Assembly (NCBI GenBank): GCA_035041965.1
Contig: JAPYMA010002604.1
Coordinates: 1 to 64,000 of the forward strand
Origin: Anisakis pegreffii
Taxonomy: Eukaryota > Nematoda > Chromadorea > Rhabditida > Anisakidae
DNA: 64,000 nt
Reading direction: 5' to 3'
Each line of letters starts with the position of its first letter. Within the stretch, counting starts at the first letter, position 1. Both the position numbers and the translations under genes were made by a program. Below, in pieces: positions 12,601 to 23,965 of this stretch. The notes under the pieces are model-generated. The model did no database searches and was not told where the DNA came from. It was given only the letters and a program-made list of their open reading frames with translations.

Positions 12601-15514
12601 GTTTCAAAAATTGCTTGCAAAATGGTGATTTTTGACTGGAATGGTTGGTGTTGTTGTCGGAACTGCACACAGAACCTCATACCCAACCTCAGAATGAATG
12701 TTACCCAGTCATAGCCTTACTCTCACACCCAGTCATAGTATTCTAGACTTTCAGGAAAAAAAATCTTCACAAGCAAGAAAATGATGCAATTGAATGCAGG
12801 AGAGAGAAAAATTGCCCGAAAAATTCACTGACTTCGTCGTCGGAAAGTAATGAAATATTGCTTCAGTGACGATGAGATGCGCTCATTTTCAGTTTTTCCA
12901 CCAATTGATTGACTACTCAACAACGCGACACTGAATCGGATCATAGTACTTCTTCTAGGCTTTTTCAGGAAAATTGCTGGCGTCATATGATTATTGCTGT
13001 TTGTGTAGATGAGTGCAATCGTTCAAACATCAACCAACAACTCTGATTCATTCATTCGTAACACAACGAATGCTGCGAGCGAAAATGCAAATGAGGATCT
13101 TTTTTTTCCTTCGAGTGCTTCGTTGTTTTGTTTTATCAGCCCCCCCAAAAAAAATTCTCTACTGTAGTGCAGATTAGGAATGGAATGCTTGTTGACTAAT
13201 ATAGGCGCTTGTAAATGCTTGATGAGGAGTATACTGACCGGATCGAGTATGGAAACGTTCGCTGAATCGAACTGTACGGAGTGAGCTGCTTATTCGTGCT
13301 TTTTCATAAAATGACTGATTAGAAACACTCAGAATGAGAGATTTATATGCACATTACCGTTGCAAATCTAACAAGTTGTTAAGCAAATCAGGTGAGAGAC
13401 GACTGTAAGTATGAAAAGAAAAAAGAAAAACTTTTAGTTAAGCAGTTGTTGAATGAGATGCAAATTTAAAAAAATTTATAGGTTCAAGCAAAACTAAATA
13501 AATTGAAGTTAGCTAGATAAGCTGGGAAGATGTGAATGATTTCAGAAGCAAACAACGAAGTACTATTAGACGTTAATGAGCGTAAGAATTGTGAATCAAA
13601 ATCAACAACACAGAGAGCAGCATTCAGTACCATTTTGAATGTTCTTCGGCGGAACTGTTGCAAGAGCGATGTTATGATGATGATGATGATGATGTTGAGC
13701 ATAGAGACGAACGTCCGCCGAGCACGATGTGACTAGTGTCGGAATAACTGCAAAAAATCAAACAAAAAAGCGTTAAAAGGTTTTTGTTAGTCGAACAAAA
13801 CTGATTGCATAAAATTAACTGAACAACTACAAGAACTACTGATGCAAGAATAGCTTTACTTTCATCATAAGTAAACAACTCATTCAATGAATTTCATCAG
13901 AATGCATTTATGAGTCGCTCATTGTCAACATTCAAGCGTACTTCCAGAATTTGAATCGTTGAGTTCGAAATCGTTGAGCGGAGAGTTCGTTATCAACTCA
14001 AATTTGTTGCCCTAATTATGATTGATAGCATTAGTAATTCTGCCGGAAATTACAGATGATAAGTTGGCGAATAATCAGTAACTCAGTTGAATTAAGTTGA
14101 ACGATTTTGAAGGGAAAAATGAAATGAAATGGAATGTTATGCAAACTGAAGAGGAAAAAAACGAAGAAATCAAAAAGCAAACGATTGGTTCCAGTGGGTG
14201 AAAAAGCGTTGATAAACGAAATTTTCTGCGATAGCAACAGAAAAACAACCGCAACAATTTTTGGGAATAGCGAATCGTTCGTTGATTGTCAACATAGCAA
14301 TTAATTATTTATTAATTGGAGAGGGCATTTTTTTCAGTGGGATTTTTTCAGTTCCGTTGAACGCAACGACGATCTGTGATCGTACTACCATCACGAACCG
14401 AAGCAAACACCAACCAAACGCCAACCGAAACCAACAACCAGAACTGTTGTTGATTTGTGAGTAAAATGTCGACTTTGAAATTTTCAAAAAATCGCAAAAA
14501 TTTTTTTTGCAATGAAAAATTTTTAAAACTCATGCGAAAAGTGAACTTTCACTGGAATCATCGCTCTCATTCCGTAGCGTCACATTGGAAGTGCACTGCT
14601 TTTTTTCGTGCACTTATCATCCATTGATCATCAAGTAGTGATCATACATCAACACATCGTTTTTTCGATAGCAAACAAAAAATATTGATGGAAGACTTCT
14701 GAATGCTCCGACTCAAATTACGGCTAGTTTTTTTTTGGTGATTGCCTAAGTGATATATAAGTGCCATTTGCAATCGATTTCATCCGCTTTTGATGGTTCG
14801 GTGATATTTGCAATGATTTATGACACGAATTTAGTCTGTTTTCGTTTTTTTTTTTGGTTTCCATCAGCCGCCGCCAATGTTCTCTCTTCTCGAAATTTCA
14901 CAACGATAACATTCCATTACAACGCAAATTCTCATCAAAATTGCTCATTCAATTTAGTGAAAATAGCAGCGGGAAATGAAATGACGAAGAAAGTCTATTC
15001 ACTAAAATCTATTACGTTTTGTTCACGTGAGCACACGCTGATGCGAATGAACTTAGAGAATTTTAAAATTTTCGTTCAATGAATCACATTTCTCTTCTCA
15101 GTCTCAGCCGAAAAAAACCCTGTGAAAAAACCGTCCTCTCCAAAAGGACTGTTTCATATTAAGTTCTATTAATAAATAAATTTGTGCCATCCTCCAAAAG
15201 CGAGATGAATGCTCTAATAGTGAACAGTTAATGCAGACAAATACTATGGGCTGAAAGAGATGGTGGAGTGAACGGAGAGAGCGATTGGTGAAGAGCAAAA
15301 AAGGATTGCAAAGAGAGAGAAAGCACAAATAATGATTGGCGTACAACTCACCAGGCCCGTTAGTGGAACGTCTCGGTTGGGTTACGGTAGAGGTTCGATT
15401 CAATACGGTTGCGTTTTCGTTTGGTGGCGACGAGGGTGCTGATGGTGGCTGTTCGGTTTTGACCATGTAGGGATTGTGCAAGTACTGTGCTGGCAGAGAC
15501 TGGTGAACTTCCAT
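6647..15514 (-). CDS. three-finger C2H2 zinc-finger transcription factor, eight exons, 481 aa
   Basis: Exons by plus coordinate: 15352-15514, 11636-11763, 9541-9765, 8967-9182, 8700-8827, 8449-8506, 7369-7599 and 6647-6943. Phases are 1,0,0,0,2,0,0 and all close in frame. Acceptors are mostly TTTCAG; donors are mainly GTAAGT or GTGAGT, with GTTTGT at exon 5 and GTCAGT at exon 3. The ATG at 15514 has TAA directly upstream in frame. Three perfect C-x2-C-x12-H-x3-H fingers start at about residues 68, 96 and 124, joined by linkers ending QKPFE and DKPFE, so it is a likely sequence-specific DNA-binding protein in the nucleus. Residues 18-21 (VKTE) fit the SUMO consensus. Basic clusters AKRR and LKKR may be nuclear-import signals. 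The tail is Q-rich, with eight consecutive Gln at about residues 443-450. It vaguely recalls C. elegans sup-37/M03D4.4, but that is an untested impression, so no symbol is given. Finger exons are very secure; exon 5 is the least certain. Confidence 0.93.
10093..10402. repeat. 26-bp direct repeat flanking a 258-bp segment in intron 2
   Basis: The same 26 bases occur at 10093-10118 and 10377-10402, inside the 1870-bp second intron of the zinc-finger gene. The segment between them has no open frame of note and no terminal inverted repeats that I could see. The repeat could mark a small insertion or a local duplication. Confidence 0.8.
11764..15351 (-). other. first intron of the zinc-finger gene
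   Basis: A 3588-bp intron from GTGAGT to ATTTCAG. It includes a GC-richer minus-strand frame at 12098-12343 (81 codons from an ATG). A weak GTTATC donor near its end would join exon 2 in the correct phase, so an alternative first exon is possible but unproven. A plus-strand 110-codon frame at 14750-15082 looks accidental. The remainder is AT-rich with homopolymer runs. Confidence 0.6.
13674..13694. repeat. (ATG)7 microsatellite
   Basis: Seven uninterrupted ATG units within the first intron of the zinc-finger gene. Confidence 0.95.
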
Positions 15515-15524
15515 TTAAAGCACT
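15515..15524 (-). promoter_or_regulatory. possible trans-splice acceptor and 8-base leader of the zinc-finger gene
   Basis: On the minus strand an AG at 15524-15523, preceded by a moderately T-rich stretch, lies eight bases before the ATG. It fits spliced-leader addition, but the tract is weaker than at 16375, so an ordinary transcription start further upstream is also possible. Confidence 0.3.
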
Positions 15525-16365
15525 ATTGCAACGAATAAATTCGAAGTGGACACACGCACACAAAACAGACAATGATTCGAATTGAGCAGTTGATTTCAAG
15601 TTGGAACGAAGCGATCAACTCAAAAACTTGAAAATTCGAGAAAATTTATGATAGGGTTTTTTGAGAGTTTGTCAATTTGTGTGCACGTGAATTGGTTTAT
15701 GGTTGTCGTCCTAATGAGATGACGGACTGATGATCGATAATATGTTGGAGCTAATCATCGAGTTATTGGTTGGAGTAGTTGGTTGGGCTGGCGAACGGTA
15801 GGGTTCGGGGATGCAAGTTGACAGGACGACGACGAACGGCTAGCTGGCTCTGCTTCTGACTGGCTGTGTGATGATACGGTTCTGAAAGTTCGATGTTGTC
15901 AAGCTTGCGGCATTCAGAATGCTCGAATTCAAGTTCAACACACGCACATATCAAATCGCGGACACGAAGAATAGACGATAGATGAACACTCGAATAGCGG
16001 CGGAGTGAATGGTTCGAAAATTTAATAGATGAACTCAAAGAACAAATAACTTTGTGGTGTCGAGAACGAAAGTTTTCATTTCAGTTGTTTTTTAGTGGCA
16101 ACTTTAGGTGTGATATGATTGTTTGTGATAGGTTTGAAAAGTTTTTATCGTTGTATTATGATTGTTGTTAGATGCAGCATTCGAAAACATTAATGTTAGT
16201 TGTTTTAATGTGTATTAATATGCGACGGTGTAATATTCCCACGGTGTTAATCGCTGTAGGTGTTGAAGAAGGAAGAAACACTGCGAGAGAATTCGTGTAA
16301 TTTCGAGAAGTTGTAATAAACGACGTAATAATATGATGATACATCTAATGAAGTGTGTTTGTGTG
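15525..16365. other. intergenic space between divergent genes
   Basis: About 0.85 kb between the minus-strand zinc-finger start and the plus-strand secreted-protein start. It probably contains both promoters, but no TATA box or other element stands out. A 91-codon minus frame at 15763-16038 has no splice support. Confidence 0.5.
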
Positions 16366-16375
16366 TGTGTTTTAG
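16366..16375 (+). promoter_or_regulatory. strong splice acceptor four bases before an ATG
   Basis: A GT-rich tract ends in GTTTTAG at 16375, and only ATTT separates it from the ATG at 16380. This is the typical layout of a nematode spliced-leader trans-splice site. It could instead be the acceptor of a cis-intron in the 5' untranslated region. Confidence 0.5.
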
Positions 16376-16379
16376 ATTT

Positions 16380-16793
16380 ATGCACTTGCTTATTTATTCG
16401 ATTATCATTTGCACTATTCAATTGCTTCGCCATGCTCAAGAGCAGCCAGTACGTTTGGAATTTAACAAAAAGCAACATTTAATTGAGGTCATTTGATGAT
16501 TCAAATTACACAAAACCGCAATATAACAACGTCAACAAGATTGTCGATAAAATAAAATAATATTGTTACAACACTTGCAGTCGGCAAATCTAATCCTATT
16601 ATTCAATCGTTTACACGTGCTCTCAGTGAGAAACATTGTTTACTCGAGAACAGCAACGAACAAGTTGAAGGTATGCCCTCAATTTGAAACAATCATTTTA
16701 AAAATACAACTTGGGAACCGAACAGCTGAATGGAATCAGCTGAATATTCGTAAGAGGCTGCCACAAAACACGTCGGTCATTCTCCGAGTCTAG
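16380..16793 (+). CDS. small secreted protein, two exons, about 106 aa
   Basis: Exon 1 is 16380-16487 (AG|GTCATT donor; a stronger alternative, CA|GTACGT, lies at 16449 in the same phase). Exon 2 is 16581-16793 after the acceptor ACTTGCAG. Phases match with either donor, and the intron is 93 bp. The protein opens with a clear signal peptide (MHLLIYSIIICTIQLL) and probable cleavage after RHA. The mature part has one cysteine, two N-glycosylation sequons (NRT and NTS) and a dibasic KR. A second GTATGC donor at 16671 with acceptors at 16725 or 16738 could make a shorter form; the 16738 choice keeps the frame. I recognise no family. It is divergent from the zinc-finger gene. The combination of acceptor, signal peptide and phase-matched exons makes it better than a chance frame, but no poly(A) hexamer was found nearby. 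Confidence 0.5.
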
Positions 16794-17652
16794 ACTGATA
16801 TCATCAGCGATTTTTTCACTCGGTTTAATTCGAAAAAACAGATGAATTCGAACAAATTTCATCGGAAGGAGTCGTCGGAATTTTGAGCTAAATCTCCACG
16901 TTCCAGTGATCGATGCAGATGCAAAAACGATTGGGAATAAGAACGCTCTGACAAGTGACAGCCGCAATTTTGCAACAAAAAAAGCAAAAAATTAGTAACT
17001 AATGTGAGTGGTTTTCGTGAGCAAGGCAAGATCTACTGTATTCTTATCGCGGTGCACTCATAGAACACTCAAGGAACTGAATCGATTCAGATCCTATGTG
17101 TTTCTCTCCTCCAAAACCTCAAGATGAGTTTATCTCTCAATTCGTCTGAACTTATCCCAGTGATAGTCCACGATATTCGGATATTCCTTAACTTTTTTGT
17201 TTCAGTAACATTCATCAATAGATCAAATCGCTTTGTAGCACAGAATATCATCAGTTCAGCGGAAATTAATCAGTAGTGAATTTGAGACGGAACACTCTAT
17301 GAAGATCACCAGAATGCGGGCATGAAGCTTGTTAAACTGATACGCTCAAGTCGAACAAGCGAAACCTTAGTCAGTGATGACGACTATGCAGAAATAATCA
17401 TCCAAATAAGGGGGTTTGGGAACGAAGAGTGAAATTGTATCAATGAACGTGATCATTCATATCAGAGGTGAGTTGACATGTTCGTTTTTTGTCTGCAGAA
17501 GCTGAAGATGACACCGACGACATTCAAACGACACAGTAATTCGCCTCCATCCATCCATCCTTCAGGTAACTGATTATCACCATAATCACGACTCTTTCTA
17601 AACACCGCACTCTTCACACTCAACTCGAACGTCTCATTCCTTTCCACATCAA
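16794..17652. other. intergenic, with a weak minus-strand frame
   Basis: The only frame worth noting is 17462-17647 on the minus strand: 61 codons from an ATG, in a purine-rich strand. No splice junction or poly(A) site confirms it. The plus strand becomes strongly pyrimidine-rich from about 17520 to 17900. Confidence 0.45.
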
Positions 17653-18327
17653 ATGTCTCTCAATTTCATTTCATTTTCACTTTTTTTCATTGCCCTAAGC
17701 TACAGCTGTGCCTGTCTTACTCGTAGCCCTCATACTCCTATTGCTGTTCTTCGACAATTTCTCCCTTTCTCTCCTTTTCATCAACAATACCAACAAATTT
17801 CCGCATAAACTTCTGACTCAGTTCATCAGCAAACCATCATCAGTCTTTCTTCAGCATTTTCTTCGTTCCATCCACCCATTCACCAATCACTGCAGTCGGC
17901 GAGAGTATCGTCTATTGATGTGATTAGTTGCGTTTTTGAATTTTGTTCACGTTTTGTTCGTTCGATTCTCCTTCGTTTCCTATGTGAAATGAATGCTTTG
18001 AATGCTTTTTGCATATGGACACAAGCAAGTTGCAATGGTCTCTCTTCGATCGCTCTAAAACACTTGCTGTTGCTTCTTTTCGCCGTTCTTCACCAATCGA
18101 AAAAGGGAGGAGGAACAAGATGTGGCATCAATGAGAATAATTGGTGTGTAGAGTTAAATCAGAAGGAACAGGAGGTTGGCTGTAAGATTGATGATACGCT
18201 AAATAGGATGATGACAACAAACACGAACGGAACCAAGTTTCGGTTGGTTCATTTGAATTGTTGTTTCAAGATGACGGCTAGAATGTACTACAATTTGGAA
18301 CGCCCATCATCAGCATGCGATAGATAA
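17653..18327 (+). CDS. possible secreted cysteine-rich protein; 225-codon frame with one internal TAA
   Basis: The ATG at 17653 opens a frame with a hydrophobic signal-like start (MSLNFISFSLFFIALSYS). It reaches TAA at 17806-17808, then stays open in the same frame for 172 further codons to TAA at 18325-18327. Such a long frame with a single stop is unlikely by chance at this base composition. Three explanations are possible. It may be a pseudogene with one nonsense change. A short intron may remove the stop: the weak donor C|GTAGCC at 17723 and the good acceptor TCTTTCTTCAG at about 17846 agree in phase. Or there may be two unrelated frames. The downstream part has about a dozen cysteines and no family I recognise. 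Pyrimidine-rich DNA favours hydrophobic frames, so the signal peptide alone is weak evidence. Confidence 0.35.
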
Positions 18328-19448
18328 TGAATGTTGATAGTGATAGCGTTAATGACGGCAGCACTGATAAGACGACGGCAATACTGCTGACGGTTCAGTT
18401 TGATTGCTTCGAAACATCAATCAACTGCGATCATGATAATGGTAACGCTCACTCAGAGGCACTTCTACGAGTAATCTGTATAGGAGAAGTACTGTGGAAG
18501 TAATAACCAGTATGTGAATATTAACTTATTTCATTAGTATTGCTGTCAGCAAATTAATGAAATGCATCAATCAGTCTTACGAGGACTGCGAGTATGAACA
18601 AATCATATGAATATCAGTGATGAACACACCTAACCAAGCTAGTCGTCATGGTGCGATACTGTTGAAGAGTTGAACAAAATTTGAGGTTGACGTTAACTGA
18701 TCATGTTGAATGGGGAATTGATCATTCGATGCGCATCATTAAATGATAATCAATCTATTGATTTTACTCCCATTAATTACTGTCAGCTATCGTTAGGTAG
18801 CTCCAAATTTCAAACTTACTGAAAAGGGAATGTGGGAAATTGATGAAGAGGAGAATCTGAGCAATGAGAATGATCGATGCTTTTGGAGCAAACTTTTTTC
18901 TTATACTTGAAATTTCAGTTTTATGCACAGAGTTTGTTTGTTGAGCTGAACTTGATTTTTTTGTGAACCTTGGTAAAAATAATAATAATAATACTGCTGA
19001 TGTCAGCTAAAAATTGTAGGTTTTTCTAAATTTGTTATCGTAGCGTTTTTATGTGCAACGAAAAATGCATGTGTAATTTGCTGAATCCGGACAATCGATC
19101 ATTCTAGACGTTGTAAAAATCATAACATTTGAAGCGCAGAAGGTTTTTGAATCAAATTTGGGCTGTTCTGGCAGCTGCTGAAATGCTTTCAGTGAACAAC
19201 AGAGTTCACACGGAAAATTTCATTTTGATCAGCAAGACTGATCTGACTGCATGAAATTCCACTTCCTGACAAGCTTTTCTCAAAATCTGAAAAGCTGCTG
19301 GTTTCAATGAGGGCTAATCGGATTTTAAATTTCGTAAACGATGCGAAATTTACTTCTCGATAAAGTGCACTTCAAAAACACGTGCAAGATCAATTGAATT
19401 GTGAGCGAGTGTGGGAAATCTTCACACACTTCAAAGCAAAGAATACGT

Positions 19449-19461
19449 TAGTAGTAGTAGC

Positions 19462-19496
<35 letters not shown>
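19449..19496. repeat. (TAG)16 microsatellite with one interruption
   Basis: Sixteen TAG-type triplets, with one changed to CAG near 19461. Likely length-polymorphic. Confidence 0.97.
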
Positions 19497-20998
19497 CAAG
19501 CATATGATGGTAAACTGAAGGAAAAGACCGATGAGATCCGATTTCGTGACAAGATCTTACGCGACGGCTATTGTCTAATATTTGTAGAGAATGTGCGCTA
19601 TCAGATTGCAATAGAAGAGATAAACATTAAGTATATTTGAATGGCATTATTCATTTTATGATGACTTGCACTGGTGTTAACACTATCACTTTAGCTATTG
19701 GTCACAATAGGGAGTAAATTTATCCGATAAAGAACGAGGTGATTTCTGAGTGAAATAAGTGATGTTTGATGCGGCCGGCAGTGTGAAATGTCAACAGAAA
19801 ACACATACGCCAAATAATTTTGATGATGTTATTTTACTGTTATTCCTTGGTGATGTCTTGTGTTCAAGCGTAAACAAGCATACAAATTGATGAATGAACG
19901 CACATTAGGATAATTTGTAGACACACAGCGCACATATCTAGATCTTTACGTATTCGATATTCAACTGAAAAAAAAACAAGTACAACTGAGTTTTCACTCT
20001 TTCGCTTGCACTGCAGCTACTCGCAAGTGAACGCCTCAGTTGCAGCATCCTTGTATTTGTGACTACTATACAAAATTACAGTTAGATTACTTTCACTTGC
20101 ACGGATTCAAGCGATATGTGTAATTAGTGCGGATTCAAACGATGATTCTGGCTATTATAAGATTCGCTGATTTCATTGGAGGCGTAAATCGGTTCGAAAG
20201 TCGATTAAATGACAATTACCGATGTTTGTCAGTTGAATGCTGATGAGATCGGAAAGTGCGGTCACCGATACATTTACTGTCAAAAGTTACGGTTCAAAAG
20301 TCACGCCCCTCAAAAAATGTAATCCTGTGAATTCAAGTGAACGGATAAAACGAAACTGAAGCATTTCAGTAAGATCAAGAAGTCTCATGAGTGACTCTGA
20401 ATGCAAAAGCCACACATAGATCTGTATATCCACCGGTCTACGGTCTATAGCTATTGTTTGTTCAAACCGATTATCAACTGAATATTAAAAACTAAAACAT
20501 ATTCGCGACAATGACAGGTAAATCAACGGTGTTTTGATAAACAACAAACCACTGAATTGTAATATTCCCAGATGAATTCGCAGTATCGTACGTAATAGCA
20601 GTAATGATATCAAAGTACTGACACTAACAACTACAATAATGATTACTCTAATTACGGTCACGATTATAGTAATACAGAGATGTTAGACTATCAATATCGG
20701 TAATGATAGTACTAACTAACAAGACTAATGATAATAATGAAACCAGTAATAGCATCACTAATGTAAGTAATTCATATAATAATAGCAGTATAATGATATA
20801 ACACACAGTGATACTATCAATAACAATAGTATTAATGTTAATGAATGCGAGAAAGAAAAAAAAAAGGTGTTCGTTTCTTCCACATTTAGAGATGTGGAAG
20901 TGATCCTTAGGAGAGAACCGGTATGGTTTGAGAGGAAATGAGCAGTAGAAATTGCTTGGCGTTTGCACTATTCGAAGGAATGTAGCAGAGAAGATGCT

Positions 20999-21020
20999 AT
21001 GATGATGATGATGATGATGA
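20999..21020. repeat. (ATG)7 microsatellite
   Basis: Seven ATG units plus one base; AT-rich surroundings without a gene. Confidence 0.93.
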
Positions 21021-23776
21021 AATGATGCACATGAAGCGGGAATGAAAGAAACTCGATTCGATACGATTCAATTCAAAAAGTATCTATTATAAATTGTTTT
21101 TATTGCTTCAGTTGACATCTTAATCAGTTGTATTTGAAACAATCATTTTACTGGACTCTTCAACACGTTCGCTCACCATTACCAACTCCAATGATCACTT
21201 TTTCATGACATTCACAAGCACACATTCGTTTTGCAATAACTTATCAACGAGCACAAACTCAACTCAGAAAGAATGAAGGTGACGTGACGCTTGAGAAATT
21301 GAACCGCGTTGAAATTTGTTAACAGTCCAGGAATAAGTTGCTTGTTTTTACATGCAGCATGATTCTGAATGCTGAACACACATCTCATGGTTAATGCTAT
21401 TTATTGTGACGACTATGGTAGTTGTTGAGGAAAATGAAATAATAACGATCAATCTGAGGTGATCAACGACAGCTTTCATGAAACTTAAACGATAAGCAAG
21501 ACGATGGCCGATCTTAATTGTCGGTGATCAGCGCTAAACCAGAGATCGTGATTGGATCAGTTGAAAACTGAACAAAATATGTGATCAATCATTACGAGTG
21601 AGTTGATCATATCGAAGTTTTCTATTCAACACAATTGCAAATGAACAACACAAGCCCATATTGATTGCTGCTGTTCGATGTTACAATCCAAAAACAAAAC
21701 GAACTTGTTGAGAATCGGCTTGAACAGACGTAGTGATTTGTATATGCAGTGACCGACACATCTAGAAGCTATTGAATTGGCTCTGAGCTGATATCTCAGT
21801 TTAGTCAAACACGGTTGTAAAGTGTGATAAATCACTCAGCGCATCGCTCGCTCACCACGACCTCAGATTACTCATTTCTCTTGCTCGGTTCCTCCAAAAC
21901 ATTTCCAGCCCAAAAGTTGGACGGTAGTCAAAATACGATTTGGGAATACAATGAAAAAGCTTGTTTATGGCTGATCAAATTACAAAAAAAAGAAAAAAAA
22001 CGCTGAATGTTCTCACTTCAGCGGCAAACTGTGAAAATCTCATAAAAAATTGAACGAAGCTCTAAAATGTAATAATTTAATACCAATCAAAATAGCACCA
22101 CAAATTGATAGGATTTATCTATTATCGATGGAATACTCATGTCAATATGCATGGCTAAAAGCAAAATAAGTGACTGAATGATTCAGAAAATCATATTCTC
22201 ATTGAATCATATGAAAATCTCATCGATTCCACTAACAATCCAAAAACATCATGCGTTTTATCAACTCATTTATTGCTTGATTTCTGACGTTATTTAACGA
22301 ACTAATAGCTAATAAATATGATGATCAGATAGATAGATGGATGCATATGACGATATTTTTGATGGGAGTGTATTTGAGTAAGTAAAGAACTGCTGGCAAC
22401 CAACAGCACATATTTACGATCATCGCATACGTAAAATGTGAACGGACCAACAAACTGAATGTGCTAAATCATCGAATCATTTTCACGAATCCATTTGCTG
22501 AGCTTTGAATGGCAAAAATATGATTTCAGTAAGTTATAGTCGGTTTTTATGCGTGATTTCGGGAGCATTTTCGAACGAATGTGAACACTCTCGCTGCAGC
22601 AACTCCGTAAAATCGCTTGCCTCATCACATCACATCCATCGTGCTTCATCCATATGGCGTGGAATATGGGTTGTGAGATTTGATAAATATGAATGTTTGT
22701 GCAGCATTTGGTTGAAATTATTATTTCTCGTATTCGTATTATGAGAATTTGGAGTTTTTTGTGGTTTTGATTAGTTCTATTATTAGTAGTATTTCGAGAT
22801 GAAAACATACAGCATGCTGAATCTCGTGTTCGGTTATATGGGAAAGCGTAAATGCGTATTATGAGGCTGTACGAATCAACAACGGAAACGTACAGTGCTG
22901 GTCTATTTATGCAATGAATAACACTGAAACTTTATTAATGCCTAGCAATGGAATACTACACGTGAAGGGAATTCAAGCAGCACGAAAAAGAATCTGCAAT
23001 TTGCTGAGTTGACATATTCAACGAGTAAATTCAGCAATGTGATAATATCTTTGAATAAATGGAATACGAAGAATGAACTGCATACTGTAAAAATTTCTCT
23101 GAGAGATTTTCGCCAAAATGTTGAAATAATTGAAAGGATTTCAGGAATCTTCAGCGGAACATGACATTAGCAAAATGAATCGCTTAGGCATGAAATCACA
23201 CAGAATAGCTGAATGCATTATGAAGCAGCAGCTTTCATGAGTGGTTTGTGAATTTAAACAAAGTTGTAAATCATTCACTAACGTTTTGCGAATGCACGGC
23301 AACAGAGGCGTTCACAATTCAACCATACGCATATTCATAATATGCTGTTATTATTAAAACTGCCTAAAAATATTACAACAACTATAGTTTTCTACTTAGA
23401 ATCGTTGCAATTTTACAACATCCGAACAAACGACGACGCGATCGAGGAAGTCGCTCGATCGGTCAAAATGATTTAATGCGGCCATTCAGTTTGTTTTCTA
23501 GTTTGTTTGTTTATTTGTTTTCGAGTTACCTGCTCAATTTATTTGTTTTCTGAATTGCAATTTGTTTATTCGAACAAAAAACAATTGTTGAACTAAAAAT
23601 TTGCACTGCACACACCAAATTTAACATTGACAATGTATTGACTACTATGACCATACCGAATACAGTATGTTTGCAATAGTGAAACTGATGTGAGAGCAGC
23701 GATGAGAGCCAAGCGAAGTAATGAATGCGATGAAATTCATAATGTACAACATACCAATAATAGTGGGCTTGCGAGC

Positions 23777-23965
23777 ATGGGATTACGGTATCTGTTTATT
23801 ATTTGTTCCTTAATCATTGCATTGTTAGCTAACTTCAAACCATTCGTGGCATCGTATGATGCGATTAAAAATGAGATGAAGAAGAAGAAATTCAACAATG
23901 TCCCACTTCTCTTCAGAATTTCTAAGATTATCTTAAGTACGTTGAGATGCGAAAAATTCGATTAG
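23777..23965 (+). CDS. possible first exon of a small secreted protein
   Basis: An ATG frame of 62 residues beginning with a signal-like segment (MGLRYLFIICSLIIALL) and a plausible cleavage after VAS, then a lysine-rich stretch (EMKKKKF). A GTACGT donor at 23937 in phase 1 could end an exon; read through, the frame ends at 23965. No trans-splice acceptor or poly(A) signal supports it. No family recognised. Confidence 0.25.
   Translation: MGLRYLFIICSLIIALLANFKPFVASYDAIKNEMKKKKFNNVPLLFRISKIILSTLRCEKFD

Larger units (their letters stand above)
18328..23776. other. gene-poor AT-rich stretch
   Basis: Contains (TAG)n and (ATG)n microsatellites and TAA/TAG-rich low-complexity DNA around 20570-20850, which creates a spurious 106-codon minus frame. 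A 114-codon ATG frame on the minus strand at 22464-22808 is about the length expected once or twice by chance and lacks splice support. No gene is called. Confidence 0.5.

Noticed and set aside
14750..15082. 110-codon plus frame in intron 1, with an acceptor and a GCCGCCAATG context
   Set aside because: The ATG in that good context is in a different frame and stops after ten codons; the 110-codon frame starts at GTG with no other support.
20648..20968. 106-codon hydrophobic minus frame
   Set aside because: Produced by TAA/TAG-type low-complexity DNA.
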